Part shown: piece by piece, positions 20,838-28,280 of the stretch | How the letters are laid out: every line of letters begins with the position of its first letter | How positions within the stretch are numbered: position 1 is the stretch's first letter | Source: a virus | Length of the DNA stretch: 64,000 nt | Virus record (IMG/VR): IMGVR_UViG_3300035183_000733 | Span: 309,760 to 373,759 of that record | Direction: 5' to 3' (one strand) | Notes under the pieces: model-generated | The model's database searches: none | The model's input: only the letters and a program-made list of their open reading frames with translations | Told to the model about the DNA's origin: nothing | Position numbers and translations under genes: made by a program

Positions 20838-23531
20838 ATGGCACAAAAGATTAAACTGGACCTCAGCAGATTCAAAGCAAGTGGAGTTTACACTCTTGAA
20901 TTCGACGCGAGTGAGAACATTTTCGTAACACCGCAGACTATCCGTCTCGTTGTTGGTTTCTCGAAGAAGGGTCCCTTCAACAGCCCGGTATTCTGCCCGG
21001 ACATCAAGACCGCCAGGACAGTGTTCGGCGATATTGATTCGCAGCTCGAGCGTAAAGGTTCGTTCTTCCACAGAGCATTGTTCACCTGCCTTGCAACAGG
21101 CCCGGTGTTCGCCCTGAACCTCCTTGCACTCAACGACGATACCGAGACTTCTCCGGATAACTCGGACAAGATCAACTACAAGTCTTTCTCTATCGATACA
21201 GAAGAAATCAACGGCGTTCTTACTCCGAGATTGTACTCTTCGTTCTTCAACAAGGAGCGCTTCTGGTTCCCTGATACTGAATACTTCCAGGCGACTGTGT
21301 CTGTGGCGGATCAGCCTAAGTTCTTCCACATCACTAACCTCGGTAAGACACCTCTTTCGGTGATAACCAAGAAATCCGACATAAAGGGATATGACCTTAC
21401 GGTTAAAGAATGGTACGCAGGTACCACCGAGGAGAGACCAGCATTCCTCGACGATAACGATTACATCAACGACTACTTCGTCGACGTTATCGCCATCGAA
21501 GGAAACTGGACTGACTTTGCTGCCCTGTCTATCGACCCGGTGTACAGCAAGTACTTCAACGCTAAGGGCTTCAAGAAGGAGTTCCTCGACCAGTTCCTAT
21601 CTCTGCCGGAGATTTCTCTGGTGGCTAAGATCACTGGATGTTTGATTCCTGACTTCAAGGATAAGAATGGTGTTAATCAGTTCATCGAGACCCTCGTTAA
21701 CAACACGACTGCAGTCAGCGGACTCTTCGTGTCTATCAACAAGAAGGCACTCGACGATATAGAAAACAACTCAAGCCAGATTGATCTCGTGGGTCACCAC
21801 CTCATCGATGCCGCGGTATCTCTGCAGAGGAGCTTCGAGTTCCTTTCTTACAAGGCACCGCTTGTTAATGATTATGAATACGCGGACTACTCTCCGTCGT
21901 ACATAGTGTACAGCTCGCCATTCGACGTGATAATCGCTCCAGAAGGAAGCGACATCTACAACGACTGGAAGACTGGAACTATCACTGATGGCGACTATAT
22001 CATTAAGGATGCTTTCGGAACTAAGCAGTTCCTCAAGTTCTTCGCAGGTACAGATAGCCTCGGCGATCCGTACGTGGAAGTTCGCGCATACGACAGCGAC
22101 ACATTCCTGTCTCAGGAGAACATCGCGCTGTTCGGTACTTCGTACAACACTTCGGGCTCGCTCGTCGCTACCAACCTCAACATTGTATCGCTTTACGGCA
22201 ACTACAACGAGTTCTTCGACACGCTAAGTTCAGATCCATCTAAGCCGGCACTCGGCTCAAACGAGGCAATCATCTCAGCTGCAGACGCTGCTAAGATGAA
22301 GGTCGGCGACCTGTTGGTCGATTCGTCTGGCACGCGCCTCACGAGGATCGTGAAGATGGCCAAGTACGACATAGCGGGCAACGTTCGCGTCACCGCAAAC
22401 CAGCCACTCAAGTTCTACGCTTCAAACCGTATCCAGAGGTTCCAGAGGATCCAGGATTACGTTAAGGAGCTTCAGTACTACTACCTACAAGGATTCACCC
22501 TCAAGGAGACCCACATGCCTAACGGCTCTGGCTCGAGGATGAACGAGATACTTGACGTTCTTTACAACACCAATCTTGCAAAGACCCTCAAGAGCAAGGA
22601 CGCAATCGACTTCCGTTACATCGTAGACACGTTCAATCACGGTCTCGAGCCTAACTCTAAGTCGAGGCTGTCTAAGCTCGCTAAGGACCGCCAGAAGTGT
22701 ATCGCGCTGTTGAACACACCTTCTATGAAGGAGTTCCTCGACAGCACTGACCCAAGGTTCACCGATGCTCCTACTGCGTCGAACCCTAAACCGGTTCTCA
22801 ACACGCTGTACATAGCACAGGGTGGTAACTTGAGCCTCAACCCGAGCTTCACTTACTCGCTCCCGGACGAAGAACTTGGTAACAAGTACTGCGGATTCTT
22901 CTCGCCGAACCTCATACTCAGGATCAACGGCAAGAACCTTTCGGTTCCGCCTTCGGCCCACGTATCGAACAACTTCATACAGAAGTTCATAGCCGGAACT
23001 CCGTACGCTATCGTCGCCGGTTCAAGGCGCGGTATCATCTCCGACCCTAACCTGGTCGGTGTTGAGTACGAGTTCTCTGACGAAGACCGCGAGAACCTGG
23101 AGCCGTTCGGATTTAACCCGATCATCCGCAAGCGTGGACAGGGCGTGCAGATCTTCGGAAACCAGACCGGATTCCAGAGGGTAAACTCTGCGCTCAACAA
23201 TCTCCACGTACGCGACTTGCTCGTTACGATAGAGACCGACGTCGAGGCTATCCTCGAGAGGTACCTCTTCGAGTTCAACGATCCCGCTACGCGTCTCGAA
23301 ATCAAGACCAAGGTTGACAACTACCTCGAAGGTGTTCAGTCGGCAGGCGGTATCTACGACTTCGCTGTAATCATGGACACGTCCAACAACACGAACGAGA
23401 TCATCGACCAGAACATCGGTATCATAGACGTGATTATCGAGCCCGCTCGTGGTATCCACAAGTTCATCAACCGTGTGACTATTGTTAAGACCGGCGGTGT
23501 ATCTTCAGGGGGATTCGCAGTGTTCGCATAA
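20838..23531 (+). CDS. Tail sheath protein (T4 gp18-like)
   Basis: The contractile-sheath subunit, 897 aa, larger than T4 gp18 (659 aa). The N-terminal part carries SGVYTLEFDASENIFVTPQT and IRLVVGFSKKGPFNSPVFC, the usual beta-rich start. The C-terminal 200 residues (NPIIRKRGQGVQIFGNQTG, LLVTIETDVEAILERYLFEF, IDVIIEPARGIHKFINRVTI) form the conserved sheath core that interlocks with neighbours. A middle insertion accounts for the extra length. Followed by a terminator. Preceded by a late box. Confidence 0.93.
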   Translation: MAQKIKLDLSRFKASGVYTLEFDASENIFVTPQTIRLVVGFSKKGPFNSPVFCPDIKTARTVFGDIDSQLERKGSFFHRALFTCLATGPVFALNLLALNDDTETSPDNSDKINYKSFSIDTEEINGVLTPRLYSSFFNKERFWFPDTEYFQATVSVADQPKFFHITNLGKTPLSVITKKSDIKGYDLTVKEWYAGTTEERPAFLDDNDYINDYFVDVIAIEGNWTDFAALSIDPVYSKYFNAKGFKKEFLDQFLSLPEISLVAKITGCLIPDFKDKNGVNQFIETLVNNTTAVSGLFVSINKKALDDIENNSSQIDLVGHHLIDAAVSLQRSFEFLSYKAPLVNDYEYADYSPSYIVYSSPFDVIIAPEGSDIYNDWKTGTITDGDYIIKDAFGTKQFLKFFAGTDSLGDPYVEVRAYDSDTFLSQENIALFGTSYNTSGSLVATNLNIVSLYGNYNEFFDTLSSDPSKPALGSNEAIISAADAAKMKVGDLLVDSSGTRLTRIVKMAKYDIAGNVRVTANQPLKFYASNRIQRFQRIQDYVKELQYYYLQGFTLKETHMPNGSGSRMNEILDVLYNTNLAKTLKSKDAIDFRYIVDTFNHGLEPNSKSRLSKLAKDRQKCIALLNTPSMKEFLDSTDPRFTDAPTASNPKPVLNTLYIAQGGNLSLNPSFTYSLPDEELGNKYCGFFSPNLILRINGKNLSVPPSAHVSNNFIQKFIAGTPYAIVAGSRRGIISDPNLVGVEYEFSDEDRENLEPFGFNPIIRKRGQGVQIFGNQTGFQRVNSALNNLHVRDLLVTIETDVEAILERYLFEFNDPATRLEIKTKVDNYLEGVQSAGGIYDFAVIMDTSNNTNEIIDQNIGIIDVIIEPARGIHKFINRVTIVKTGGVSSGGFAVFA

Positions 23532-23550
23532 CACAAGCCATAGAAAAAAG

Positions 23551-23574
23551 GCCCGAAAATATCGGGCTTTTTTC
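23551..23574 (+). terminator. Rho-independent terminator
   Basis: GCCCGA/TCGGGC (23551-23556 with 23562-23567), loop AAATA, then TTTTTT. Ends the sheath transcript. Confidence 0.9.
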
Positions 23575-23583
23575 ATTTAACGA

Positions 23584-23593
23584 GATATATAAA
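23584..23593 (+). promoter_or_regulatory. Late-type box GATATATAAA
   Basis: Exact motif, 12 bp before ATG 23596. Confidence 0.65.
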
Positions 23594-23595
23594 TC

Positions 23596-24162
23596 ATGAG
23601 GAAGATAAAGCTATTCAGTTCGTTCGAGAAATTTGCCGAGGCAGAGGAACGCGCATTCTAGGATCTCAACCAGGAAGAGAAGGAGAAAGGTTTCTCCGTG
23701 ACCAAAGCTCCGGGAACATTGCCCACGGATGGACGTCCGTCCGTATTCCTCGCAGGCTCGATAGAGATGGGGAAGGCCGAGGACTGGCAGACTAAGGTGC
23801 AGGACCTACTAAAGGACGAGAATGTGGCCGTGTACAACCCGCGCCGCGACGACTGGGACTCCTCGTGGGAGCAGAAGATGGAGAACCCGCAGTTCCGCGA
23901 GCAGGTGGAGTGGGAGCTTAACGCGCTCGACAGGGCCAGCGTCATCATAATGTACTTCGACCCGAACACCAAGTCTCCTATAACTCTTCTCGAACTCGGC
24001 CTGCACGCGCAGAGCGGCAAGCTACTCGTGTGTTGCCCGGAAGGCTTCTACCGCAAGGGCAACGTGGACATAACGTGCGCCAAGTACAACATCCCTACGT
24101 TCAACACGATAGAGGAGCTGACTGCTGCGACAATAACCAAGATAAAATCAATGTACGCGTGA
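23596..24162 (+). pseudogene. Nucleoside 2-deoxyribosyltransferase-like gene, in-frame TAG
   Basis: ATG 23596 encodes a leader MRKIKLFSSFEKFAEAEERA-F, then TAG (23659-23661). The same frame continues to 24162 through SVFLAGSIEMGKAEDWQ, VYNPRRDDWDSSWEQ, PQFREQVEWELNALDRASVI and SPITLLELGLHAQSGKLLVC. This is a nucleoside 2-deoxyribosyltransferase-like (NDT superfamily) domain. It probably exchanges or cleaves N-glycosidic bonds of nucleotides. The domain alone could be re-initiated from a GTG at 23698, but the perfect frame across the stop indicates one gene with a nonsense mutation, amber suppression or a base error. Confidence 0.75.
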
Positions 24163-24171
24163 TATATATAA
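24161..24171 (+). promoter_or_regulatory. Late-type box GATATATATAA
   Basis: Motif variant with one extra TA, abutting ATG 24172. Confidence 0.5.
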
Positions 24172-24239
24172 ATGAAGAACCTCAAGCAGTTCTGGAAGGC
24201 ACGCCAGAGTCGGATATAAGTGACCAAACAAAAAAGTAA
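24172..24239 (+). pseudogene. Leader-peptide micro-gene remnant
   Basis: MKNLKQF followed by a frame change. Dropping one base gives MKNLKQ(F)LEGTPESDISDQTKK ending at TAA 24239. The leader MKNLKxF is shared with the next gene and the late box lies directly upstream, so this looks like a shortened member of the leader-peptide gene set. Confidence 0.4.
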
Positions 24240-24263
24240 CCAAACAAAAAAACAAGCAATAAG

Positions 24264-24482
24264 ATGAAGAATCTCAAAGGATTTGACCAGCTAAACGAGG
24301 CTATCAGCAAGGAAACACTAAACCGTATGGAGGGCCTGGCTCACGAGAAGAATTTGAAGCAGTTCAACGAGCTTCTGACATCCCTGACAAAGGAATGGTT
24401 AAAGGAGGGGTTCGAACTGAGCGACATATCGGACTATATCGACCAGAAACTGGACCACATAGGATTCAAAAATATGCGATAA
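24264..24482 (+). CDS. Small helical protein with MKNLKxF leader, 72 aa
   Basis: Starts MKNLKGFDQLNEAISKETLN and continues as amphipathic helix (HEKNLKQFNELLTSLTKEWL). No enzyme motif. The leader motif suggests it belongs to the proposed packaged small-protein set; a T4 internal-protein-like role is inference. The 24483-24692 stretch holds a perfect GCGGATTT/AAATCCGC hairpin (24519-24538, no T-tail) and the ORF at 24568. Confidence 0.6.
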   Translation: MKNLKGFDQLNEAISKETLNRMEGLAHEKNLKQFNELLTSLTKEWLKEGFELSDISDYIDQKLDHIGFKNMR

Positions 24483-24567
24483 GATTACTGAATCTCGCAA
24501 ACAAGAACTAAGCAGCAGCGGATTTTTACAAATCCGCAGTAAAGGCGGAGCCTTGGCATGGACGAAA

Positions 24568-24669
24568 ATGAAGGGCACGAAGCAAACGAGAGCCCTATAT
24601 CACTTAGTCGAAGCCATGGGCCATGCCGACCAGAAGTTCTGCGATACAGAACAAAACGAGGACAAATAG
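24568..24669 (+). CDS. Small ORF, 33 aa, possible gene remnant
   Basis: ATG 24568 to TAG 24669 encodes MKGTKQTRALYHLVEAMGHA and DQKFCDTEQNEDK. An overlapping frame from 24561 is also open. Backbone-like composition and a start resembling a leader (MKxxKQ) suggest a decayed or very small late gene. Confidence 0.3.
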   Translation: MKGTKQTRALYHLVEAMGHADQKFCDTEQNEDK

Positions 24670-24692
24670 AAGTGGGATTGTAAAATCTCGCA

Positions 24693-24702
24693 GATATATA
24701 AT
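24693..24702 (+). promoter_or_regulatory. Late-type box GATATATAAT
   Basis: Motif 39 bp upstream of the tail tube ATG. Confidence 0.65.
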
Positions 24703-24731
24703 AAAAGGACTAAAATTAAACACTAAATACC

Positions 24732-25301
24732 ATGGCCGGCTTGCCCCACTATAAAAATTCGAAAGCTGCGATGGCTAACTTCGAGCCTGTGTACCTTAAC
24801 CTCTTCGAGGTGTCCCTGACACCTCCTACGGGCATCGATCCAGGTACTGGTAACAACAACCAGAACTTGATGCTTGAGCACGTTAAAAAGATTACAGGTC
24901 TTGAGCTTGATAAGAACCCTGGAACTGTTGAGCAGTTCTACAAGTTCGCCAAGAGGCGTTACGCTGGTGCTAAGCCAGAAACGACCACGATGGACATCAC
25001 CATCGATTTCGAGGTGAACCTCAATGACGCTAACTCGATGTACATATTCAAGACCCTGCGTGCATGGTCTGACCTCGTGTACAATCCGTTGACTGGCGCC
25101 ATGGCACTCAAGAAGGACTACATCGGTTCCGGTCTCATCACGATATTCAACCGTCAGGGTGACATCCACCGTCGTGTGCGTCTGCCGGTCATCTGGCCTA
25201 TCTCTGCTATCAGCCCTATGGAGCTCGATTACCAGAGCACTGAGGTATACATGATTTCTCTTACGTTCGCAGCGGATTACTGGGAAGACGTGTTCATCTA
25301 A
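24732..25301 (+). CDS. Tail tube protein (T4 gp19-like)
   Basis: 189 aa, beginning MAGLPHYKNSKAAMANFEPV, with NLFEVSLTPP, a gp19-like beta-barrel layout (TTTMDITIDFEVNLNDANSM, TIFNRQGDIHRRVRLPVIWP) and the C-terminal SPMELDYQSTEVYMISLTFA found in T4-like tubes. It polymerises as hexameric rings inside the sheath. Own late box and terminator make it a monocistronic, highly expressed unit. Confidence 0.92.
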   Translation: MAGLPHYKNSKAAMANFEPVYLNLFEVSLTPPTGIDPGTGNNNQNLMLEHVKKITGLELDKNPGTVEQFYKFAKRRYAGAKPETTTMDITIDFEVNLNDANSMYIFKTLRAWSDLVYNPLTGAMALKKDYIGSGLITIFNRQGDIHRRVRLPVIWPISAISPMELDYQSTEVYMISLTFAADYWEDVFI

Positions 25302-25322
25302 GTTTTCCACTCGCAACTATTC

Positions 25323-25353
25323 AAAGGGAGCCCGAAACGGCTCCCTTTTTTAT
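25323..25353 (+). terminator. Rho-independent terminator
   Basis: Perfect 10-bp stem AAAGGGAGCC/GGCTCCCTTT (25323-25332 with 25339-25348), loop CGAAAC, T-rich tail. Confidence 0.92.
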
Positions 25354-25356
25354 TTG

Positions 25357-25367
25357 GAATATATAAT
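25357..25367 (+). promoter_or_regulatory. Late-type box variant GGAATATATAA
   Basis: AATATATAA core about 42 bp before ATG 25409; G replaced by A at the first position of the box. Confidence 0.5.
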
Positions 25368-25408
25368 TTGAAACATCGCTTTTTGGCTCGGATAAAATAT
25401 GTAAGGCC

Positions 25409-26239
25409 ATGATAATTATATCCAAAGACAGAATATACCACGAGTATTTTAAAGGCGGCATGAAGGTGATAGTAAATATCTCCTCCACAGATGTGAGCCT
25501 TGTCCGCTTCCTCACCGAGACGGTGCAGGTAGAGGATAACGTTACGGTCGAGGACGTGCTGAGGCACCTCATAGATTACCAGGAGGACATAAGCTTCGCA
25601 ATGGAGTCGAGCCTTGGCGGTTACACGCTTCAGCCGTTCCTTGACGAACTGCTGAAGGACCTGCCAAAGGAAGATCACTTACTTTATGCCGAGTTCTGCC
25701 ACGAGGCGAACATCATAGACGGGATGCTGGTGCACACGCCGAGATTCGGCGCAATGGGCAAGGACATAGCCGGCGGTACCGACAATGAGCTGCCTTACAC
25801 GGTAGAGCTCGCTGCGATTTCATCTTACAAGCATCTCAACATAGTGCTCAACAAGGAGTACGTAGTGACAAAGATAGACGAGGTAGACGGCAAGCAAATA
25901 GACACGGTGCTCTTCGCTACAAGCAAGGAGTTCACGCTGTACGAGCTACTGCACGCTCTACTGTTCGAGATAAGCTACTACGGTACGCCCGAGATGCGCG
26001 CAGGCACGATGCTTCAGGAGGTGATAACCAACATAGGCCAGGGCGAGAACTTCAACATGTCCGTGGCCCAGATGGAGCACCTAAAGACGGAAGAGATAGC
26101 CAGGCTCGAGGCCGAGCTGGAAGAGTCCGTCAAAAACGAGGACTATGAGAAGAGCGCGGAGATACGCGACCGTATCGACCAGCTCAAAAGAGATAGAATA
26201 GGGCCAGACCCTGGAACAAATGCCCAGCCTGAGGTATAA
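25409..26239 (+). CDS. Tail-associated protein with C-terminal UVR motif
   Basis: 276 aa; the first 190 residues are unassigned alpha/beta. Near the C-terminus, residues about 230-262 form a UVR motif: helix EEIARLEAELEESVKNEDYE then KSAEIRDRIDQLKRD. UVR motifs are protein-interaction helices first known in UvrB/UvrC and Clp adaptors. The gene lies between tube and hub-type genes, so a tail-assembly chaperone or baseplate role is likely by position. Two other proteins here carry the same motif (38552 and 47856). Confidence 0.7.
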   Translation: MIIISKDRIYHEYFKGGMKVIVNISSTDVSLVRFLTETVQVEDNVTVEDVLRHLIDYQEDISFAMESSLGGYTLQPFLDELLKDLPKEDHLLYAEFCHEANIIDGMLVHTPRFGAMGKDIAGGTDNELPYTVELAAISSYKHLNIVLNKEYVVTKIDEVDGKQIDTVLFATSKEFTLYELLHALLFEISYYGTPEMRAGTMLQEVITNIGQGENFNMSVAQMEHLKTEEIARLEAELEESVKNEDYEKSAEIRDRIDQLKRDRIGPDPGTNAQPEV

Positions 26240-26263
26240 TCGTAAATAGAAACTTCAATAGAA

Positions 26264-27298
26264 ATGGATAACAACCACAACCAGAACCAGAACGAGACAC
26301 CGGAAGAGAGGGCAAAGCGCCTGCTCCGCGAGAAGGAGGAGCAATCCGGAATGACATTCGATAAAAGCGAAGAGACAAAGCCAAAAAAAGAACCTGTTCC
26401 AGAACAGATGACTTCCCTTGGCAAGGCGTCTACTTTCTTTGAGAACCAGGGAACACAGGGGATACCTGGCGGTGACGCAGGCTGGAAACCTGTGCCGGTA
26501 GATAACTTGCCGAGCAACGGTTTGTTCTATCCCGAGGGTACTACACTCGAGATCAAGGCCGCGTCCGTCGGAGAGATACGTCACTTCTCTACTATCGACG
26601 AGCAGGACCCGCTCGACCTCGACGACAAGCTCAACTTAATAGTTGAGAAGTGCATGAGGCTCAGGTTCCCTGACCGCAATGCTTCATACCGCGACTTGAA
26701 GGAGGAGGACCGCTTCTACATAATCTTCGCGATACGCGAGCTCACATTCAAGGAGGGTGAGAATAAGCTTTTCATCAACGTGAGGTGTGGCGCTACGTGC
26801 CTCGGTGACGGATCGTTCCAGGAGAAGGTCGAGATGAAGAAGGAGAACTTCGAGTACTACAAGATAGACCCGAAGCTCATGCAGTACTACGATCCTAACG
26901 CTCGCGGTTTCGTAATCAACAGCGAGAAGGCTGGGACTATAAAGCTTTACGTCCCATCGCTTGGCGTTACGTCGTTTATCAAGAATTACCTCAGGGAGAG
27001 GATACAGCGCAGGGAGTTTTACGACAAGGCGTTCATCAAAGTCGCTCCGTTCCTGTTCGACGACTGGCGCACTCTCAACGAGGCAAAATTCCAACAGATG
27101 CAGAAGGAGTCCCTAAGCTGGAACGTTTACAAGCTGTCTGCCATTTTAAAAATTGCGGAGAAAATTCGATTCGGAGCAAAGACCGAGTTGAAGCGTCAAT
27201 GCGACAAGTGCGGTGCTGAGGTCGCCGCACCTCTGGCCTTTCCCGGAGGAATCAAGTCGCTATTTCTCCCTGCTGACCCGCTCGACGACCTTCTTTAA
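26264..27298 (+). CDS. Baseplate hub/assembly protein (gp26/gp28-like candidate)
   Basis: 344 aa. A disordered, charged N-terminus (about 1-85) is followed by VPVDNLPSNGLFYPEGTTLE, KAASVGEIRHFSTID and a long conserved body, ending with a CDKCGAEV zinc knuckle and FPGGIKSLFLPADPLDDLL. The 'LPSxGLFYP..IxxRxxTxxE' start recurs in T4-like baseplate-hub proteins encoded between tube and tape-measure genes. Its stop (CTT TAA) lies inside the frame of the next gene, and a +1 slip there would fuse the two. Confidence 0.55.
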   Translation: MDNNHNQNQNETPEERAKRLLREKEEQSGMTFDKSEETKPKKEPVPEQMTSLGKASTFFENQGTQGIPGGDAGWKPVPVDNLPSNGLFYPEGTTLEIKAASVGEIRHFSTIDEQDPLDLDDKLNLIVEKCMRLRFPDRNASYRDLKEEDRFYIIFAIRELTFKEGENKLFINVRCGATCLGDGSFQEKVEMKKENFEYYKIDPKLMQYYDPNARGFVINSEKAGTIKLYVPSLGVTSFIKNYLRERIQRREFYDKAFIKVAPFLFDDWRTLNEAKFQQMQKESLSWNVYKLSAILKIAEKIRFGAKTELKRQCDKCGAEVAAPLAFPGGIKSLFLPADPLDDLL

Positions 27299-27371
27299 TA
27301 CCTCGGACCAGCCGAGCACGGAATCGATACGCTGTCTGCTGTATTCCACGAGGAGGGATATTGAGAACATC

Positions 27372-27719
27372 ATGGAATTCCAGAATCAGATGGGACAGTG
27401 GGACGACCCCGAGAACCAACAGAGCATGCTCTCGTTGTTCCAGGTCGACATCGAGAATCTCGTCAACGTGCAGTTTGGCCTGATGTATCACCTCCGGGTT
27501 TCGCCAAGCGAGGTTAACAACTGGCCGTATTGGGAGTACGAGATTTATGTGGAAAGGCTGGCCGAAGTTCTCAAGAAGAAACAGCAAGCCGAAGACAAGC
27601 AAGGCAAGGAGATGATGAACCAGCAGTTCAATCCTCAGAAATCGGCCGATGGGTTCCTCAAAAAAGCCCAGGGCGCTGCGCCTAAAGTCTCAATGCCATC
27701 TTTCAGAATGCCTAAATGA
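27372..27719 (+). CDS. Small tail-assembly-type protein, 115 aa
   Basis: The ATG at 27372 gives MEFQNQMGQWDDPENQQSML and a helical protein ending KVSMPSFRMPK. The frame is open back to 27213, overlapping the preceding gene in the +1 frame; the stretch ESIRCLLYSTRRDIENIMEF just before the ATG looks protein-like, so the true N-terminus may be further upstream or reached by frameshifting. AGGAGG lies 15 nt before the ATG. Position before the tape measure suggests a tail-assembly chaperone. Confidence 0.55.
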   Translation: MEFQNQMGQWDDPENQQSMLSLFQVDIENLVNVQFGLMYHLRVSPSEVNNWPYWEYEIYVERLAEVLKKKQQAEDKQGKEMMNQQFNPQKSADGFLKKAQGAAPKVSMPSFRMPK

Positions 27720-27723
27720 TAAG

Positions 27724-27750
27724 AGCCCCGATTATGTCGGGGCTTTTTAT
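27724..27750 (+). terminator. Rho-independent terminator
   Basis: AGCCCCGA/TCGGGGCT (27724-27731 with 27737-27744), loop TTATG, T-tail. Confidence 0.92.
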
Positions 27751-27756
27751 TTCACG

Positions 27757-27765
27757 GATATATAA
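27757..27765 (+). promoter_or_regulatory. Late-type box GATATATAA
   Basis: Exact motif, 22 bp before ATG 27788. Confidence 0.65.
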
Positions 27766-27787
27766 GTAAATAGTATCCGTATACCAG

Positions 27788-28177
27788 ATGAAGCACTTAA
27801 AATTGTTCGAAACGTTCGACGTAAAGAAGGACGAACAGGCTGAAGACAAGGTTCGTCAGATGAGCATTCACGCGCTCGCTGGGAAGCCGGAATATGTGGT
27901 GCTCTATCTGAAGAGCAAGCCGTCCACCGATGAACTGCACAAGGACCTCGAGGGCCTCGACATAGACTTTGCCAATATAAACGCCAAGAAGGCGCAGCAT
28001 TACACTGTAGGCAATTCCAAGGCCGAGTTCAACCTTTACGCTAATGGTCCATCCATAGTGGTCGAGACGACAACGACGTACGTGCCTTCTGAGAAGATAG
28101 TCGACAAACTTAAATCCAAGGGATGGAGAGTAGTTGCCAGAGAGACTGCGGCACGTTCATTGGTGGTTACTCAGTAG
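27788..28177 (+). CDS. Leader-peptide protein, 129 aa, unknown function
   Basis: Begins MKHLKLFETFDVKKDEQAED: the leader contains LFE, a T4-type prohead protease site, and a charged stretch. The mature part is a small alpha/beta domain with KPEYVVLYLKSKPSTDELHK, and ends VVARETAARSLVVTQ. No family recognised. Own late box and preceding terminator. Best candidate, with 39112, for a capsid-targeted internal protein. Confidence 0.7.
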   Translation: MKHLKLFETFDVKKDEQAEDKVRQMSIHALAGKPEYVVLYLKSKPSTDELHKDLEGLDIDFANINAKKAQHYTVGNSKAEFNLYANGPSIVVETTTTYVPSEKIVDKLKSKGWRVVARETAARSLVVTQ

Positions 28178-28182
28178 TGTAT

Positions 28183-28275
28183 ATGCAGAAGGGTGAGTTC
28201 ATGTTGTACACTAATATCGGTGATGACGATGATACTACAAGCATAATAACGCTCGCAGAAATAGTCAAGGAATAA
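28183..28275 (+). CDS. Small acidic ORF, 30 aa
   Basis: ATG 28183 to TAA 28275, MQKGEFMLYTNIGDDDDTTS plus IITLAEIVKE. It lies between the leader-peptide gene and the tape measure, in the same transcription direction with 5-nt spacing to both. Coding is plausible from composition; no function proposed. Confidence 0.4.
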   Translation: MQKGEFMLYTNIGDDDDTTSIITLAEIVKE

Positions 28276-28280
28276 TTTAG

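Noticed and set aside
2484-24162. Alternative genetic code suggested by in-frame TGA (about 2568) and TAG (23659)
   Set aside because: Different stop codons are involved, all long genes end normally at TAA, TAG or TGA without internal stops, and no suppressor tRNA anticodon was found.
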